From Rhodopseudomonas faecalis (GTDB lineage: Bacteria > Pseudomonadota > Alphaproteobacteria > Rhizobiales > Xanthobacteraceae), in contig NZ_QJTI01000003.1 of the NCBI RefSeq assembly GCF_003217325.1, positions 1 through 64,000 of the forward strand: a stretch of DNA of 64,000 nt. The letters are read 5' to 3'. Under the pieces are notes generated by a model. That model did not search any database, was not told the origin of the DNA, and worked only from the letters and a program-made list of their open reading frames with translations. Shown piece by piece: positions 10,118-19,416 of the stretch; position 1 is the stretch's first letter, and the number at the start of each line of letters is the position of its first letter. The position numbers and the translations under genes were made by a program.

Positions 10118-10849
10118 TCAGCTCTTGCCGCTGGTGCCGCTGTTGTAATAGCTGGCCGGCATCACGATCCTCTTGATCTGATCGACGGTGAAGGTCTGGC
10201 CACCGATCGTCAGCAGCGGCGGGTTCGAGGACAGATCCGCCGAATCGACCACGCCCTGAACCTCGGTCGCGATCGCAACGTTCTTGCCATCGGCATCCTT
10301 GCCGACCGCCGTCAGCTTGTATTTGCCAGCCGGCCATTGTGTGCCATCGGTGCCGCGGCCATTCCAGACGAAGCTTTGATGATCGCCCGCCGCCATTCTT
10401 TCTTCGCCGGAGTATACGGTCTGGCCTGCGGCATTGGTGATGGAAATCGAGACCGTCGAAGCCTTGGGGACATTCACCCCCCAAGCCGCGCTTCCATTCA
10501 CCAAGTTGGTGGTCGCGCCGTCCACGATCGCGGTGGCGCCAAGGAAGTTCAGCGCCTGCGTTGCTTGCGCCGTGGACTGCAGTTTGACCAGCGCTTCGAG
10601 CTGGCTGTTCGACTTGAGCTGCTGCTCGACGCCCGCAAACTGCACCAGCTGCTGGGTGAACTGGTTGGTGTCCAGCGGATCAAGCGGGTTCTGGTTCTGC
10701 AGCTGCGTGGTCAGCAACGTCAGGAACGACTGAAAGTTGTCGGCAATGCCCGATGACGATTTGGTCAGCGTGCTGCCCGAGTCCGACGGCTTAACCGGGG
10801 ACGGCGCCGAGTAGATGGTGTTCGGTTTGGTAGCTTCGACTGACGACAT
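10118..10849 (-). CDS. flgD: Flagellar hook-capping protein FlgD
   Basis: A 243-residue flagellar rod-hook protein that caps the growing hook and allows FlgE to assemble. The N-terminal FlgD signature FLTLLTTQLQNQNPLDP with DTNQFTQQLVQFAGVEQQ follows at residues 41-77; the C-terminal half holds the Tudor/Ig-like region (SITNAAGQTVYSGEERMAAGDH, FVWNGRGTDG). AGGAGG lies just before the ATG. Twelve bp separate it from fliK upstream, so fliK and flgD form one transcript. Confidence 0.95.
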   Translation of the reverse strand: MSSVEATKPNTIYSAPSPVKPSDSGSTLTKSSSGIADNFQSFLTLLTTQLQNQNPLDPLDTNQFTQQLVQFAGVEQQLKSNSQLEALVKLQSTAQATQALNFLGATAIVDGATTNLVNGSAAWGVNVPKASTVSISITNAAGQTVYSGEERMAAGDHQSFVWNGRGTDGTQWPAGKYKLTAVGKDADGKNVAIATEVQGVVDSADLSSNPPLLTIGGQTFTVDQIKRIVMPASYYNSGTSGKS

Positions 10850-10861
10850 GACCTGCTCCTC

Positions 10862-12436
10862 CTACACCCGGATATCGACGCCGCCTGCTGCTCCGAGCAT
10901 GCGGCCATAGTTGCGACCGATCACCGCGGCCGGCGGCACTTCTTCCTCGCCGATCTCCAACCGGTGATAGTGCGGCTGCTGATCGTCCGAATTCTGGTTC
11001 TGTCCCGACGACTGGTCACGCAGGCTGAATTGCAGCCCGCTGTCGCTGGTCTTGAGGCCGGCATCGTCGAGCGCGCGCTGCAATTGCTGGGCATCGTTGC
11101 GCAGCATGGCCAGCGTCTCCGGCTTCTCGACGGTGAGATGCGAGGTGACGTTGCCATGACGATCGACCTCAATGCGCACGTCGACGCGGCCAAGCTCGGC
11201 CGGATCAAGGCGGATCTCGAACCGGCTGTTGCCGGCTTGCGCCGTCGCCGCGATCTCGATCGCCAGCCGGTTCATCGGCACCGCGGCATTGGTCGCGACA
11301 TTCGCGGTCCATTGCGTGGTCGGCATGCCATTGGCGGACAGCTGCGAGGACGGCTGCAGCTGCTGCGTCGGCGCCGGGGTCAGCACCTGATCAGGGGCCG
11401 CGCTGAGCTGATTGACCACGCCGTTGCCATTGGCGTCAGCATGATGGCGCGGTGCCACCGGCGCATCGGACTGTGCCGTGCCCTGCGCGGCGGCTTCGTT
11501 CTGCGCGGCGTGCTGCGCCGCCTTGTGTTCGGCCTTGTGCTCACCCTTGCCGGCGGTGTCGGTCAAAACCGCAGCGCTACCCGCCTCGCCTTCGAGCGTC
11601 TTCGGCTTGGCTTCTCCGGCTGCAGCATTGGTCTGTTCGGTGCCGTCGCCATCAGCCGGCTGCTCGCCGGTCGCGGTGGTCTTGATCGCGGTCTTGGCTG
11701 CGGTCGCTTGCGCGACCATCGCGGCAAGATGCGGCGCGGGCGCAGGCTGATCGGCAGCCGCTTCCGCGGTGACCGCGGGCTGCGGCTCGCCCTTGGTTGC
11801 GTCGGCCTGCAATGCGGCCAATGCCAACGCGGCGCTCACCGGCTCTTCGGTCGGCGTCGTCGCCGCAGTCGCGGCCGTCGGCGCCGTGACAGTGGCCGCG
11901 ACTGCGACCGGCACGGCTTCCACCACGGTCTGCGCCACCGCCTGGGTTTCGGCAGCCTGGGCGTCGGCCTTGGCCGCTTCGCCATCGGCCTCCGGGCTCG
12001 ACGAGGTCGCGGTATCCTGGCTGGCGCTATCGTCGGCCTTGGCGGCGCCGGCATCGCCAGAGCTGGCGGCTTCGCGGCTCGGCTTGTCTTTGTCGGCAGC
12101 CGGCGCGTCGGCCTTGCTGTCGCGGGCCTCGCTGCTGGAACGACGATCGGCGGCATCCACGCCGCGCGGCGCGTCGCTGCGCTGCGGCGCCCGGCTGCGG
12201 TCCGAGGCGTTGCTGGCGCTGACCGGCTGGCTGTCGCGCATCGGCTCGCGGTCCATTAGGCGCCGGCCACCGGCCGACGGATCGACGTTGCTGCGCGTAT
12301 CGGCGCGGCTGGCGAGCGAATTGGCGTCCACCAGCGACGCAAAACTCTCATGGGGCTCGGCGCGATCGCGTTTGCCCGCAGAGCGCGGCTCGGACAGGGA
12401 AGGATTGAGACTTGTTTCCGTCGATACGCTGACCAC
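10862..12436 (-). CDS. fliK: Flagellar hook-length control protein FliK
   Basis: A 524-residue secreted ruler that ends hook export. About 380 residues are low-complexity (Ala, Asp, Glu, Thr, Gln), as expected for the flexible ruler part. The C-terminal Flg_hook domain (about 390-480) is clear from RFEIRLDPAELGRVDVRIEV and LTVEKPETLAMLRNDAQQL. The GTG at 12436 is the first usable start after an in-frame stop; AGAGG lies upstream at normal spacing, while a better AGGAGGG further up does not fit this frame. Transcribed with flgD. Confidence 0.9.
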   Translation of the reverse strand: MVSVSTETSLNPSLSEPRSAGKRDRAEPHESFASLVDANSLASRADTRSNVDPSAGGRRLMDREPMRDSQPVSASNASDRSRAPQRSDAPRGVDAADRRSSSEARDSKADAPAADKDKPSREAASSGDAGAAKADDSASQDTATSSSPEADGEAAKADAQAAETQAVAQTVVEAVPVAVAATVTAPTAATAATTPTEEPVSAALALAALQADATKGEPQPAVTAEAAADQPAPAPHLAAMVAQATAAKTAIKTTATGEQPADGDGTEQTNAAAGEAKPKTLEGEAGSAAVLTDTAGKGEHKAEHKAAQHAAQNEAAAQGTAQSDAPVAPRHHADANGNGVVNQLSAAPDQVLTPAPTQQLQPSSQLSANGMPTTQWTANVATNAAVPMNRLAIEIAATAQAGNSRFEIRLDPAELGRVDVRIEVDRHGNVTSHLTVEKPETLAMLRNDAQQLQRALDDAGLKTSDSGLQFSLRDQSSGQNQNSDDQQPHYHRLEIGEEEVPPAAVIGRNYGRMLGAAGGVDIRV

Positions 12437-12743
12437 AGTGGCGCCTCTTGCACTCGTTCAGCCCTCCTCTCAGCAAAGAGCGGGCCAGCCAGGCTTCCGG
12501 AACAATCTCGTTATTAATCAATAATATACCCGAACGACCCCAGCCGGAACGACGCCAGCAACCGGCGTTTCCTGCAGCCCTGCGGCAACTCTTGCCGATC
12601 AAGCGCCGGCCGAACGATTGCTTCGCTGCCATACGAACTATATGAAAGAGACGCTTCAGCGCTGCTTGCGACCGGCCTCGCCCAGATCATCAGGGTTTTG
12701 CCAATCGGTCGGGAACCGCCGCTCACGCAGAATGACCGGGCCA
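12437..12743. other. Divergent intergenic region fliK/mnmA
   Basis: About 307 bp between the divergent fliK and mnmA starts. It holds an AT-rich patch (about 12508-12530) that could carry a promoter for fliK. I looked for a sigma-54 -24/-12 motif and saw none. No gene. Confidence 0.45.
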
Positions 12744-13943
12744 ATGCTCAACAGTCTGGACCTTGAGGGTCGACCCCAGGATACGCGAGTTGTCGTCGCC
12801 ATGTCGGGCGGCGTCGATTCATCGACCACGGCTGCGCTGCTGAAGTCCGAGGGCTATGACGTCGTCGGCATCACGCTGCAGCTGTACGACCATGGCGAGG
12901 CGATCCATCGCAAGGGCGCCTGCTGCGCCGGCCAGGACATTCACGACGCCCGCACCGTGGCCGACCGGATCGGCATTCCGCATTACGTGCTCGATTATGA
13001 GAGCCGGTTCCGCGAGCAGGTGATCGACAGTTTCGCCACCAGCTACGCCACCGGCGAGACCCCGGTGCCGTGCATCGAGTGCAACCGCTCGATCAAATTC
13101 GGCGACCTCTTGGCGACCGCGCGTGAACTTGGCGCCCAGGCGCTCGCGACCGGGCACTACGTGTCGTCGCGCCGGCTGCCGGACGGCTCGCGCGCGCTGG
13201 TGTGCGCCGCCGATGCCGACCGCGACCAGAGCTATTTTTTGTTCGCCACCACCCGCGAGCAGCTGCAATTCCTGCGCTTCCCGCTCGGCGACATGACCAA
13301 GGCGCAAACGCGCGAACTGGCGCGGCGCTTCGATCTGTCGGTCGCCGACAAGCACGACAGCCAGGACATCTGCTTTGTGCCCACCGGGCGCTACACCGAA
13401 GTGGTCGGCCGGCTGAAGCCGAACGCCATGGAGCCAGGCGACATCGTCGATCTCGATGGCCGCGTGCTCGGCCATCACCAGGGCATCGTGCATTTCACCG
13501 TCGGCCAGCGCCGCGGCCTCGGCATCGCCTCGCAGGCGCCGCTCTATGTGCTGCGGCTCGAGCCCGCGACCCGGCGCGTGGTGGTCGGGCCGCGGGCCGC
13601 GATGCGCATGGACCGGATCTGGCTGCGCGACGTCAATTGGATCGGCGACAGTTCGCTCGACCTCGCGGTCGGCGACGGCCTGGAACTCTATGTCCGGGTG
13701 CGTTCGACGCGCCGGCCGCAGCCAGCCTGGCTGCGCGCGGTCGACGGCGAGTATCAAGTCGATCTGGTGGCCGGCGAGGATGGCGTCTCGCCCGGACAGG
13801 CTTGCGTTTTCTACGATGCGCCAGAAGGACAAGCGCGCGTGTTGGGCGGCGGCTTCATCAAAAGCGCCGAACCGCGCGCGGCAAACAGCGCTGTGATCGC
13901 CCCCGGAGCGGCCGCTCGGCCGATAGCGGGGGCACACGGCTAA
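12744..13943 (+). CDS. mnmA: tRNA-specific 2-thiouridylase MnmA
   Basis: A 399-residue cytosolic enzyme that 2-thiolates U34 of the Glu, Gln and Lys tRNAs. The PP-loop ATPase motif AMSGGVDSS is at residues 19-27. The catalytic cysteine is C113 in [10 protein letters not shown] and the persulfide cysteine is C210 in SQDICFV; GHY and DQSYFLF motifs are present, so it looks active. The extra cysteine pair CCAGQD (60-61) is usual in this subfamily. The frame is open upstream from 12618; 12744 (MLNSLD) or 12732 (MTGPML) fit the family length. A PmtA-like gene starts 17 bp after it. Confidence 0.95.
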   Translation: MLNSLDLEGRPQDTRVVVAMSGGVDSSTTAALLKSEGYDVVGITLQLYDHGEAIHRKGACCAGQDIHDARTVADRIGIPHYVLDYESRFREQVIDSFATSYATGETPVPCIECNRSIKFGDLLATARELGAQALATGHYVSSRRLPDGSRALVCAADADRDQSYFLFATTREQLQFLRFPLGDMTKAQTRELARRFDLSVADKHDSQDICFVPTGRYTEVVGRLKPNAMEPGDIVDLDGRVLGHHQGIVHFTVGQRRGLGIASQAPLYVLRLEPATRRVVVGPRAAMRMDRIWLRDVNWIGDSSLDLAVGDGLELYVRVRSTRRPQPAWLRAVDGEYQVDLVAGEDGVSPGQACVFYDAPEGQARVLGGGFIKSAEPRAANSAVIAPGAAARPIAGAHG

Positions 13944-13960
13944 CATCACCGGGGCAGACC

Positions 13961-14599
13961 ATGGGTAATGATATCGATCGCGCAGGCGTCGCGAAGGCGT
14001 ATGCGCGCTGGGCGCCGATCTACGATCTGGTGTTCGGCAAAGTATTCGACAGCGGCCGGCGCTCGACCATCGCTGTCGCCGACGCGATCGGCGGCCGCGT
14101 GCTCGACGTCGGCGTCGGCACCGGGCTGTCGCTGTCCGACTATTCGCGCACCACGCGACTATGCGGCGTCGACATTTCCGAGCCGATGCTGCGCCGCGCC
14201 CAGGAGCGGGTGCGCACGCTTCAGCTCAGCAATGTCGACATGCTCGGGGTGATGGACGCCAAGAATCTGGCATTCGCCGACGGCTTCTTCGACGCCGTGG
14301 TGGCGCAATATGTCATCACCGCGGTGCCGGACCCGGAAGCGACGCTCGACGACTTCGTGCGCGTGCTCAAGCCCGGCGGCGAATTGATTCTGGTGAACCA
14401 CATCGGCGCCGAAAGCGGCCCGCGCAAGCTGTTCGAGCTGGCGTTCTCGCCGATCGCGCGCCGGCTCGGCTGGCGTCCGGAATTTCCGTGGGAACGGCTG
14501 TCCAATTGGGCGGCGCGCCATGGCGGCGTGACGCTGGCGGAACGGCGCCCGATGCCGCCGCTCGGCCATTTCTCGCTGATCCGCTTCCGCAAGAGCTGA
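13961..14599 (+). CDS. SAM methyltransferase, PmtA-like (phosphatidylethanolamine N-methyltransferase)
   Basis: A 212-residue class I methyltransferase. The N-terminal AYARWAPIYDLVFGKVF segment and the SAM-binding VLDVGVGTGLSL motif (residues 47-58) match the Rhodobacter-type phosphatidylethanolamine N-methyltransferase (PmtA), which makes phosphatidylcholine at the membrane surface. Later motifs are AQYVITAVPDPE and VLKPGGELILVNH. A ubiquinone/menaquinone-type methyltransferase is the main alternative. It starts 17 bp after mnmA and is probably co-transcribed. Confidence 0.7.
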   Translation: MGNDIDRAGVAKAYARWAPIYDLVFGKVFDSGRRSTIAVADAIGGRVLDVGVGTGLSLSDYSRTTRLCGVDISEPMLRRAQERVRTLQLSNVDMLGVMDAKNLAFADGFFDAVVAQYVITAVPDPEATLDDFVRVLKPGGELILVNHIGAESGPRKLFELAFSPIARRLGWRPEFPWERLSNWAARHGGVTLAERRPMPPLGHFSLIRFRKS

Positions 14600-14649
14600 C
14601 CAAGGCCAAACGGCTCGGAACAGAGTCGGGTGCCGATCGTTGGCTGGGC

Positions 14650-15003
14650 ATGCGAATGCCCTCCACCCTGCTCTTGACCACCCTGATGCTGGCGCTGCCG
14701 CAGCTTGCGGCGGCGCAGGCGCCCCCGGTCACGCCCGGTCCGGGCGAAACCGCGCCGCCGACCGCGACGCAATGCGCGCCCAGCCGCGTCGCCCCCGAGC
14801 AAGGCACCATCACCACCCCCGGCACCACCACCGGCCAGAGCGGCGCGCCGCTGTCTGACCAATTGGCGCGCGCCGATGGCGTGCTGTGCCCGCCGGCCGG
14901 GGTCGACAGCGAGATGCGCATCCCCGCGCCCGATGTCGGCACCACCCCGGTGATCCCGCCGCCCGGCAGCGCGCAGAACCGGCCGGACCTGCAACCGAAA
15001 TGA
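14650..15003 (+). CDS. Small secreted Pro/Thr-rich protein
   Basis: A 117-residue protein of unknown function. A signal peptide with a Leu/Thr/Ala core runs to about residue 24 (cleavage near AAAQA). The mature part is Pro-, Gly- and Thr-rich with only two cysteines (in TQCAPS and VLCPPAG) that could form one disulfide in the periplasm. Start at ATG 14650 or 14656. It follows the methyltransferase by 50 bp and ends 100 bp before a tRNA gene. Confidence 0.55.
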   Translation: MRMPSTLLLTTLMLALPQLAAAQAPPVTPGPGETAPPTATQCAPSRVAPEQGTITTPGTTTGQSGAPLSDQLARADGVLCPPAGVDSEMRIPAPDVGTTPVIPPPGSAQNRPDLQPK

Positions 15004-15106
15004 GATGTGGCGAGCTGTCCGGTGATCGCTTGACAGGCCGCGATCCGCCTCCTTATATGCCGGCGCACTGGCGGCCGACGCCGATGGCGGGTCGCCCAGT
15101 GTCTGT

Positions 15107-15183
15107 GGCGGGGTAGCTCAGCTGGTTAGAGCACGGGAATCATAATCCTGGGGTCGGGGGTTCGAGTCCCTCTCCCGCTACCA
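15107..15183 (+). tRNA. tRNA-Met (CAU), elongator
   Basis: A 77-nt cloverleaf. Acceptor stem GGCGGGG / TCCCGCT (G:U at both ends), D arm GCTC..GAGC, anticodon stem CGGGA / TCCTG with loop ATCATAA giving anticodon CAU, T arm GGGGG-TTCGAGT-CCCTC, discriminator A and an encoded CCA. The GGGTC variable loop and the G1:U72 pair fit elongator tRNA-Met rather than the initiator; the Ile2 type (lysidine-modified CAU) is less likely. Confidence 0.95.
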
Positions 15184-15327
15184 AACTTCTCTCAATCCTC
15201 AATCTCCCAGACCAATAGCGAAGCAGCGGCACGGACGCGGGTCGTGCGGCGCAAACTGTTGATCGCGGCGTTGCCACTGACGCCGCTCGATCGAGACAGT
15301 GCAGCCGACTGCCAACCTCGCAAATCA

Positions 15328-15827
15328 TCAGCGCGCCAGCACGATCGAGATCCTGTTCTGGCCCTCCGTGCGCAGCACTTCCAGCGCAACATCGTCATTG
15401 TGACGCCGCACCCGGAGATCAGCACTGCACTTGCCGAGCCGCAGGTCGCGTAGCACCACTTCATTCAGGAACGACGGCAGACGCGGATTGACGAACCGGA
15501 TTTCGTCGCGGCTGGGATCGAACTCAATGCCGAGCGCGGCTTCCAGCAAAGTCAGCGGCGTGGCGCTGGCCCAGGCCTGCGGCGCGCACGCCACTGGATA
15601 CAGCGTCGGGCCGCGGCGGCGCTCGCGCGCAAAGCCGCAGAACAGCTCCGGCAGCCGCCGTGCTTCGAGATAACTCTCTGCTTCGAACAAGCCTCTGAAC
15701 AGTTGATCGAGCAAATGCTTGTGGCCGTACCGCGCCAGACCCAGCGCGATCAGCGCGTTGTCATGCGGCCAGATCGAGCCGTTGTGATAGGACATCGGGT
15801 TATAACGCGCCTCGCCGCGCGCGAAGC
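15328..15827 (-). pseudogene. Amylo-alpha-1,6-glucosidase (debranching-type), C-terminal remnant
   Basis: About 165 codons that match the C-terminal end of bacterial amylo-alpha-1,6-glucosidase/glycogen-debranching-like proteins (usually around 700 residues). The catalytic-domain signature NPMSYHNGSIWPHDNALIA is intact, followed by PELFCGFARE and CAPQAWASA. The reading frame reaches left to a normal stop, but homology stops at about 15825 on the 5' side. There it runs directly into an N-terminally truncated glycosyltransferase on the opposite strand. Some 500 or more N-terminal residues are missing, so no active enzyme is expected. Confidence 0.8.
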
Positions 15828-16763
15828 GGCGATTCCGTGACATCGGCCAAGCTGGAAGCCGCATGGCCGCGCGCGATCCGGCCCGATGACGCGGTGCGGG
15901 ACGTCAACGCGCTGCACATCGTGATGCTGGAACAGCTGCGGCGCTGCTGCGACCGCGATCAATTCGATCTGCTGCACTTCCATCTCGACTACTATCCGTT
16001 CTCGCTGTTCATGCGCCAGCCGACGCCGTTTCTGACCACGCTGCATGGCTGGCTCGATCTTCCCGAACACCAGCCGGTGTTCTCGACCTTTGACACCGTG
16101 CCGCTGGTGTCAATCTCGCTAGCGCAGCGCGCGCCGGTGTCGCAGGCCAACTGGCTCGCCACCATCCATCATGGCATGCCGATCGATCATCTGACGCCGC
16201 AGCCGATCCGGCCGTCTTATCTCGCCGTGCTCGGCCGTATCGCGCCGGAGAAAGGCGTCGACCGCGCGATCCGGATCGCCTTGCAGGCCGGCTGGCCGCT
16301 CAAGATCGCCGCCAAAGTCGATCGCGCCGGCCAGGACTACTTTGCGCAAATCATCAAGCCGCTGCTCGCTGATCCCTTGATTGAATATCTCGGCGAGATC
16401 GCCGACAGCGACAAAGCGGCGTTCCTGAGCGGCGCGACGGCGCTGCTGCTACCGATCGATTGGCCTGAGCCATTTGGCCTGGTCATGATCGAAGCGATGG
16501 CTTGCGGCACGCCGGTGGTGGCCTATCGGCGCGGCTCGGTGCCAGAGATCATCGATGACGGCATCTCGGGCTTCATTGTGGAGGATGAAGCGCAAGCGGT
16601 CGCGGCGGTCGGCCGGCTCGATCAACTCGACCGCCAGGCGGTGCGCCGGCAATTCGAGGCACGCTTCACCGCGCGGCGGATGGCGCAGGAATATCTCGCG
16701 GTCTATCGGCGCCTGCAGGCGCTCTCGCAGCCGCCGATGCGGCTGATCTCCAGCGCCGAATAG
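15825..16763 (+). pseudogene. Glycosyltransferase family 4, 5'-truncated
   Basis: About 312 codons of a GT-B glycosyltransferase (GT4). Homology starts abruptly at SGDSVTSAKLE, which in relatives lies about 45-50 residues in, after the first Rossmann strands with the YGGTERVV motif. The missing part holds part of the acceptor site. The C-terminal domain is intact (LGRIAPEKGVDRAI, then EPFGLVMIEAMACGTPVVAY with the EX7E motif). A GTG at 15837 could start translation, but without the N-terminal Rossmann elements it is probably inactive. The 5' edge abuts the debranching-enzyme remnant. Confidence 0.75.
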
Positions 16764-16772
16764 CGGGCGTGC

Positions 16773-16994
16773 TCATCCGCCCTCCAAACGTTTGCCGAGT
16801 TGCAGCAGCGTTACATCGGACACTGGCATCGCTTGAAATTCGCGAATGGCCTGCGCCAATTCCTGATCGGTCATCGGCTGTGCTGGCAGCTTGAGTTTAC
16901 CGGTCTTGAAACCGTCCTCGATGCTCTGCAAATGTTCCTTTGAATCTGCTTCAAACAATTGCTGCACGCGGGACAAGAACCAGCGATAGGGCAT
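16773..16994 (-). CDS. Hypothetical protein, 73 aa
   Basis: A 73-residue soluble protein of unknown function. It begins MPYRWFLSRVQQLFEADSK, followed by mostly helical, charged sequence and the segment MTDQELAQAIREFQAMP. AGGGAG lies about nine bases before the ATG at 16994, which is why this start is chosen over an upstream one. It converges with the truncated glycosyltransferase. No family recognised; no cysteines or membrane spans. Confidence 0.5.
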   Translation of the reverse strand: MPYRWFLSRVQQLFEADSKEHLQSIEDGFKTGKLKLPAQPMTDQELAQAIREFQAMPVSDVTLLQLGKRLEGG

Positions 16995-17110
16995 GACGCA
17001 ACTCCCTGATGGCGATAATCCTAACGCGCCTCGGGCCGCAGCCAATATCGGTTTCCGAGTGCAATAAAGGCGGCCTCTACTGTGGCCGCCTTCTTGCGCT
17101 ACTGATGATG

Positions 17111-17428
17111 TTAGCGCATGCCCGAGCCAGTACCGGTCGTGCTCTTGGTTTGACCGGTCGAACTCGGCGTGGTCGCATTGGTGGCGCCGCGCGCGCTGCC
17201 GGCACCCTGGCCGCCGCGATCGGAATTCTCCGGACCGCCGCCACCTGAACCCGCGCCGCCGCCCGCACCGGAACCGCCGGCGCCTGCGCCAGCCCCGGCG
17301 GCACCGCCACCCGCGCCACCACCGGCCCCGCCGCCTGCTCCTCCGCCACCGCCGCCTTGGGCCAGCACTTCACTGGCGCCAAACGTCAGCGCCGCGAGCA
17401 GCGCGAGCGTTGTCATCATGATCTTCAT
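17111..17428 (-). CDS. Secreted glycine-rich protein
   Basis: A 105-residue protein with a signal peptide at about 1-23 (MKIMMTTLALLAALTFGASEVLAQ) and a mature part dominated by Gly and Ala with GAGGG-type repeats, then a Ser/Thr-rich tail. AGGAG lies eight bases before the ATG at 17428. Such repeats suggest a disordered envelope or extracellular protein; function is unknown. It is divergent from the alcohol dehydrogenase gene. Confidence 0.6.
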   Translation of the reverse strand: MKIMMTTLALLAALTFGASEVLAQGGGGGGAGGGAGGGAGGGAAGAGAGAGGSGAGGGAGSGGGGPENSDRGGQGAGSARGATNATTPSSTGQTKSTTGTGSGMR

Positions 17429-17586
17429 GCATTGCTCCTGATCGTTTGCTTTTCGGCCAGGGCCAATGCCGTGGGGTGTAGTTACGTTCCTTTTCGATCG
17501 CAGCCGGGCGCACGCACGCGATCGGCGCGGCGACGAGGAACCTCCATCCACACTGCTGCTTGCCATGTGCGAACGGAGGACAAGCA

Positions 17587-18756
17587 ATGAAAGCGCTCAC
17601 CTGGCACGGCAAGAACGATATCCGCTGCGAAAGCGTGCCGGACCCGAAGATCGAGCATGGCCGCGACGCGATCATCAAGGTCACCGCCTGCGCGATCTGC
17701 GGTTCCGACCTGCATTTATTCGACGGCATCATGCCCAGCATGCAAGCGGGCGACGTGCTCGGCCACGAAACCATGGGCGAAGTGGTGGAGGTCGGCCGTG
17801 ATAACAAGAAACTCAAGGTCGGCGATCGCGTGGTGGTGCCGTTCACCATCTCGTGCGGCGAGTGCTTTTTCTGTCAGCGTGGCTACTATTCCGGCTGCGA
17901 GCGTTCCAACCCCAATGCGTCGATGGCTGCGCAGCTGTGGGGCCACTCACCCGCCGGCCTGTTCGGCTACTCACATCTGCTCGGCGGCTTTGCCGGAGGA
18001 CAGGCGGAGTATCTGCGTGTGCCCTACGCCGATGTCGGGCCGCTACAGGTGCCCAATGGCTTGAGCGACGAGCAGGTGCTGTTCCTGTCCGACATCTATC
18101 CGACCGGCTACATGGCCGCGGAGTTCTGCAATCTGAAAGGCGGCGAGACTGTCGCGATCTGGGGCTGCGGTCCGGTTGGGCAATTCGCCATCAAGAGCGC
18201 GCTGCTACTCGGCGCCGAGCGTGTGATCGCGATCGACACCGTGCCGGAGCGGCTGGAGCTGGCGCGCGCTTCCGGCGCGATCACGCTCGATTTCATGACC
18301 GAGGATATTTACGAGCGCATCCAGGAGCTGACGAAGGGACGCGGCGCCGATGCCTGCATCGATGCGGTCGGCACCGAGCCGTCAACGGCCTCGGGACTGG
18401 ACGCGGTGGTCGATCGCATCAAGGTCGCGACCTTCATGGGCACGGATCGCCCGCATGTGCTGCGGCAGGCGATTCACTGCTGTCGCAATTTTGGTACCGT
18501 GTCGATCGTCGGCGTCTATGGCGGGTTGCTCGACAATCTGCCGCTCGGCTCCGCGATTAATCGCGGCCTCACCTTCCGCATGGCGCAAACGCCGGTGCAG
18601 CACTATCTGCCGCTGCTGCTGTCTCGCATCGAGAAGGGCGAGATCGATCCGTCATTTGTCATCACTCACCGCGCCAGTCTCGAGCAGGGACCGGACCTGT
18701 ACCAAACGTTCCGCGCCAAACAGGACGGCTGCATCAAGGTGGTGATGAAACCGTAG
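17587..18756 (+). CDS. Zinc-dependent alcohol dehydrogenase (MDR family)
   Basis: A 389-residue medium-chain dehydrogenase, close to the glutathione-independent formaldehyde-dehydrogenase-like group. Catalytic zinc ligands are C38 (ICGSDLH) and the GHE at 59-61; the structural zinc site C90, C93, C96, C104 is complete. The cofactor fold [20 protein letters not shown] follows at about 197. GGAGG precedes the ATG at 17587 by seven bases. Reaction: NAD(P)-linked oxidation of an alcohol or reduction of an aldehyde; substrate not deducible. Confidence 0.88.
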   Translation: MKALTWHGKNDIRCESVPDPKIEHGRDAIIKVTACAICGSDLHLFDGIMPSMQAGDVLGHETMGEVVEVGRDNKKLKVGDRVVVPFTISCGECFFCQRGYYSGCERSNPNASMAAQLWGHSPAGLFGYSHLLGGFAGGQAEYLRVPYADVGPLQVPNGLSDEQVLFLSDIYPTGYMAAEFCNLKGGETVAIWGCGPVGQFAIKSALLLGAERVIAIDTVPERLELARASGAITLDFMTEDIYERIQELTKGRGADACIDAVGTEPSTASGLDAVVDRIKVATFMGTDRPHVLRQAIHCCRNFGTVSIVGVYGGLLDNLPLGSAINRGLTFRMAQTPVQHYLPLLLSRIEKGEIDPSFVITHRASLEQGPDLYQTFRAKQDGCIKVVMKP

Positions 18757-18920
18757 GCCGAATCGCGCGATCGGAACCACGGCGCCGGCGTCCGGCAGCC
18801 GGCGCGAATCCGCGCGCCTCGTGCCGCTTTTGTTCCGGCTCCCGGTATTCGTAATCTTACGGAGCTATTCGAGGGAGGGAGGAGACCTTAGCCTGCGGGC
18901 CACAAACGAGGAGAGGCACC

Positions 18921-19100
18921 GTGGATCTGTATATCAGAGACGAGAACCTGAAGAGGTATCGCAAGGCTCTGGCAGACGCCGATACCGTAGTGCACCGGGC
19001 GATTCTGTCCGCCTTGATCACTCATCTCGAAGATCAAGAGCCGGTCACCCGCATGGCTTACACGCCTTCGATGGAAGGTCATCGAGACGTCAGTCTATAA
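18921..19100 (+). CDS. Hypothetical small protein, 59 aa
   Basis: A GTG-started frame of 59 residues that begins VDLYIRDENLKRYRKALAD and continues as charged helical sequence to THLEDQEPVTRMAYTPS near the end. GAGGAG lies about seven bases upstream. No cysteines or membrane span. Codon use is less GC-rich than its neighbours. No family recognised; it could be a host-specific small protein or a recent import. Confidence 0.45.
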   Translation: MDLYIRDENLKRYRKALADADTVVHRAILSALITHLEDQEPVTRMAYTPSMEGHRDVSL

Positions 19101-19185
19101 ATCCTTCCCTTCGGTATTAAGTTACTTCGTCTCAATCCAAAAACACCCTTAGGCTAGCTGCGTTCAACAAACCTCGGGTTTGCGG

Positions 19186-19350
19186 ATGAACGCAGCTCAG
19201 CCTCCTATGTGCTTTCGTTGTGGCGTTGCCCGCGAACTGGTGCTGGTGTCCCCGCTAGGACCCGGGCTGGAGTTGCGTCAGTATACCTGCCCCAAATGTG
19301 GGAAGGTGCTGCGCCTAAAAATCCGGCACGACATCCCGTCGCCGTCCTGA
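19186..19350 (+). CDS. Small zinc-ribbon-like protein, 54 aa
   Basis: A 54-residue frame with two CxxC pairs: CFRCGVARELVLVSP at residues 9-12 and CPKCGKVLRLKI at about 35-38. The spacing suits one zinc ribbon. The start is ATG 19186 or the internal MCFRC at 19207; no strong Shine-Dalgarno is seen. Such ribbons bind nucleic acid or act as protein partners; the role is unknown. Confidence 0.5.
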   Translation: MNAAQPPMCFRCGVARELVLVSPLGPGLELRQYTCPKCGKVLRLKIRHDIPSPS

Positions 19351-19416
19351 GCAATGCAACCAAGAACGAAGCGGGCCGACGCCGGGTCGCGGCCCCCATG
19401 CCACGGTGAAACCGCG

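Noticed and set aside
12437-12560. Sigma-54 promoter for fliK-flgD
   Set aside because: No GG-N10-GC motif with the expected flanks (TGGCACG-N4-TTGC) was found on the minus strand.
13202-13960. Upstream extension of the methyltransferase frame inside mnmA
   Set aside because: The open frame runs through mnmA in another phase; the methyltransferase family starts at 13961 with an ATG and the extension is Arg-rich noise.
14221-14994. Minus-strand frames opposite the methyltransferase and secreted protein
   Set aside because: Arg/Gly-rich shadows without family signs.
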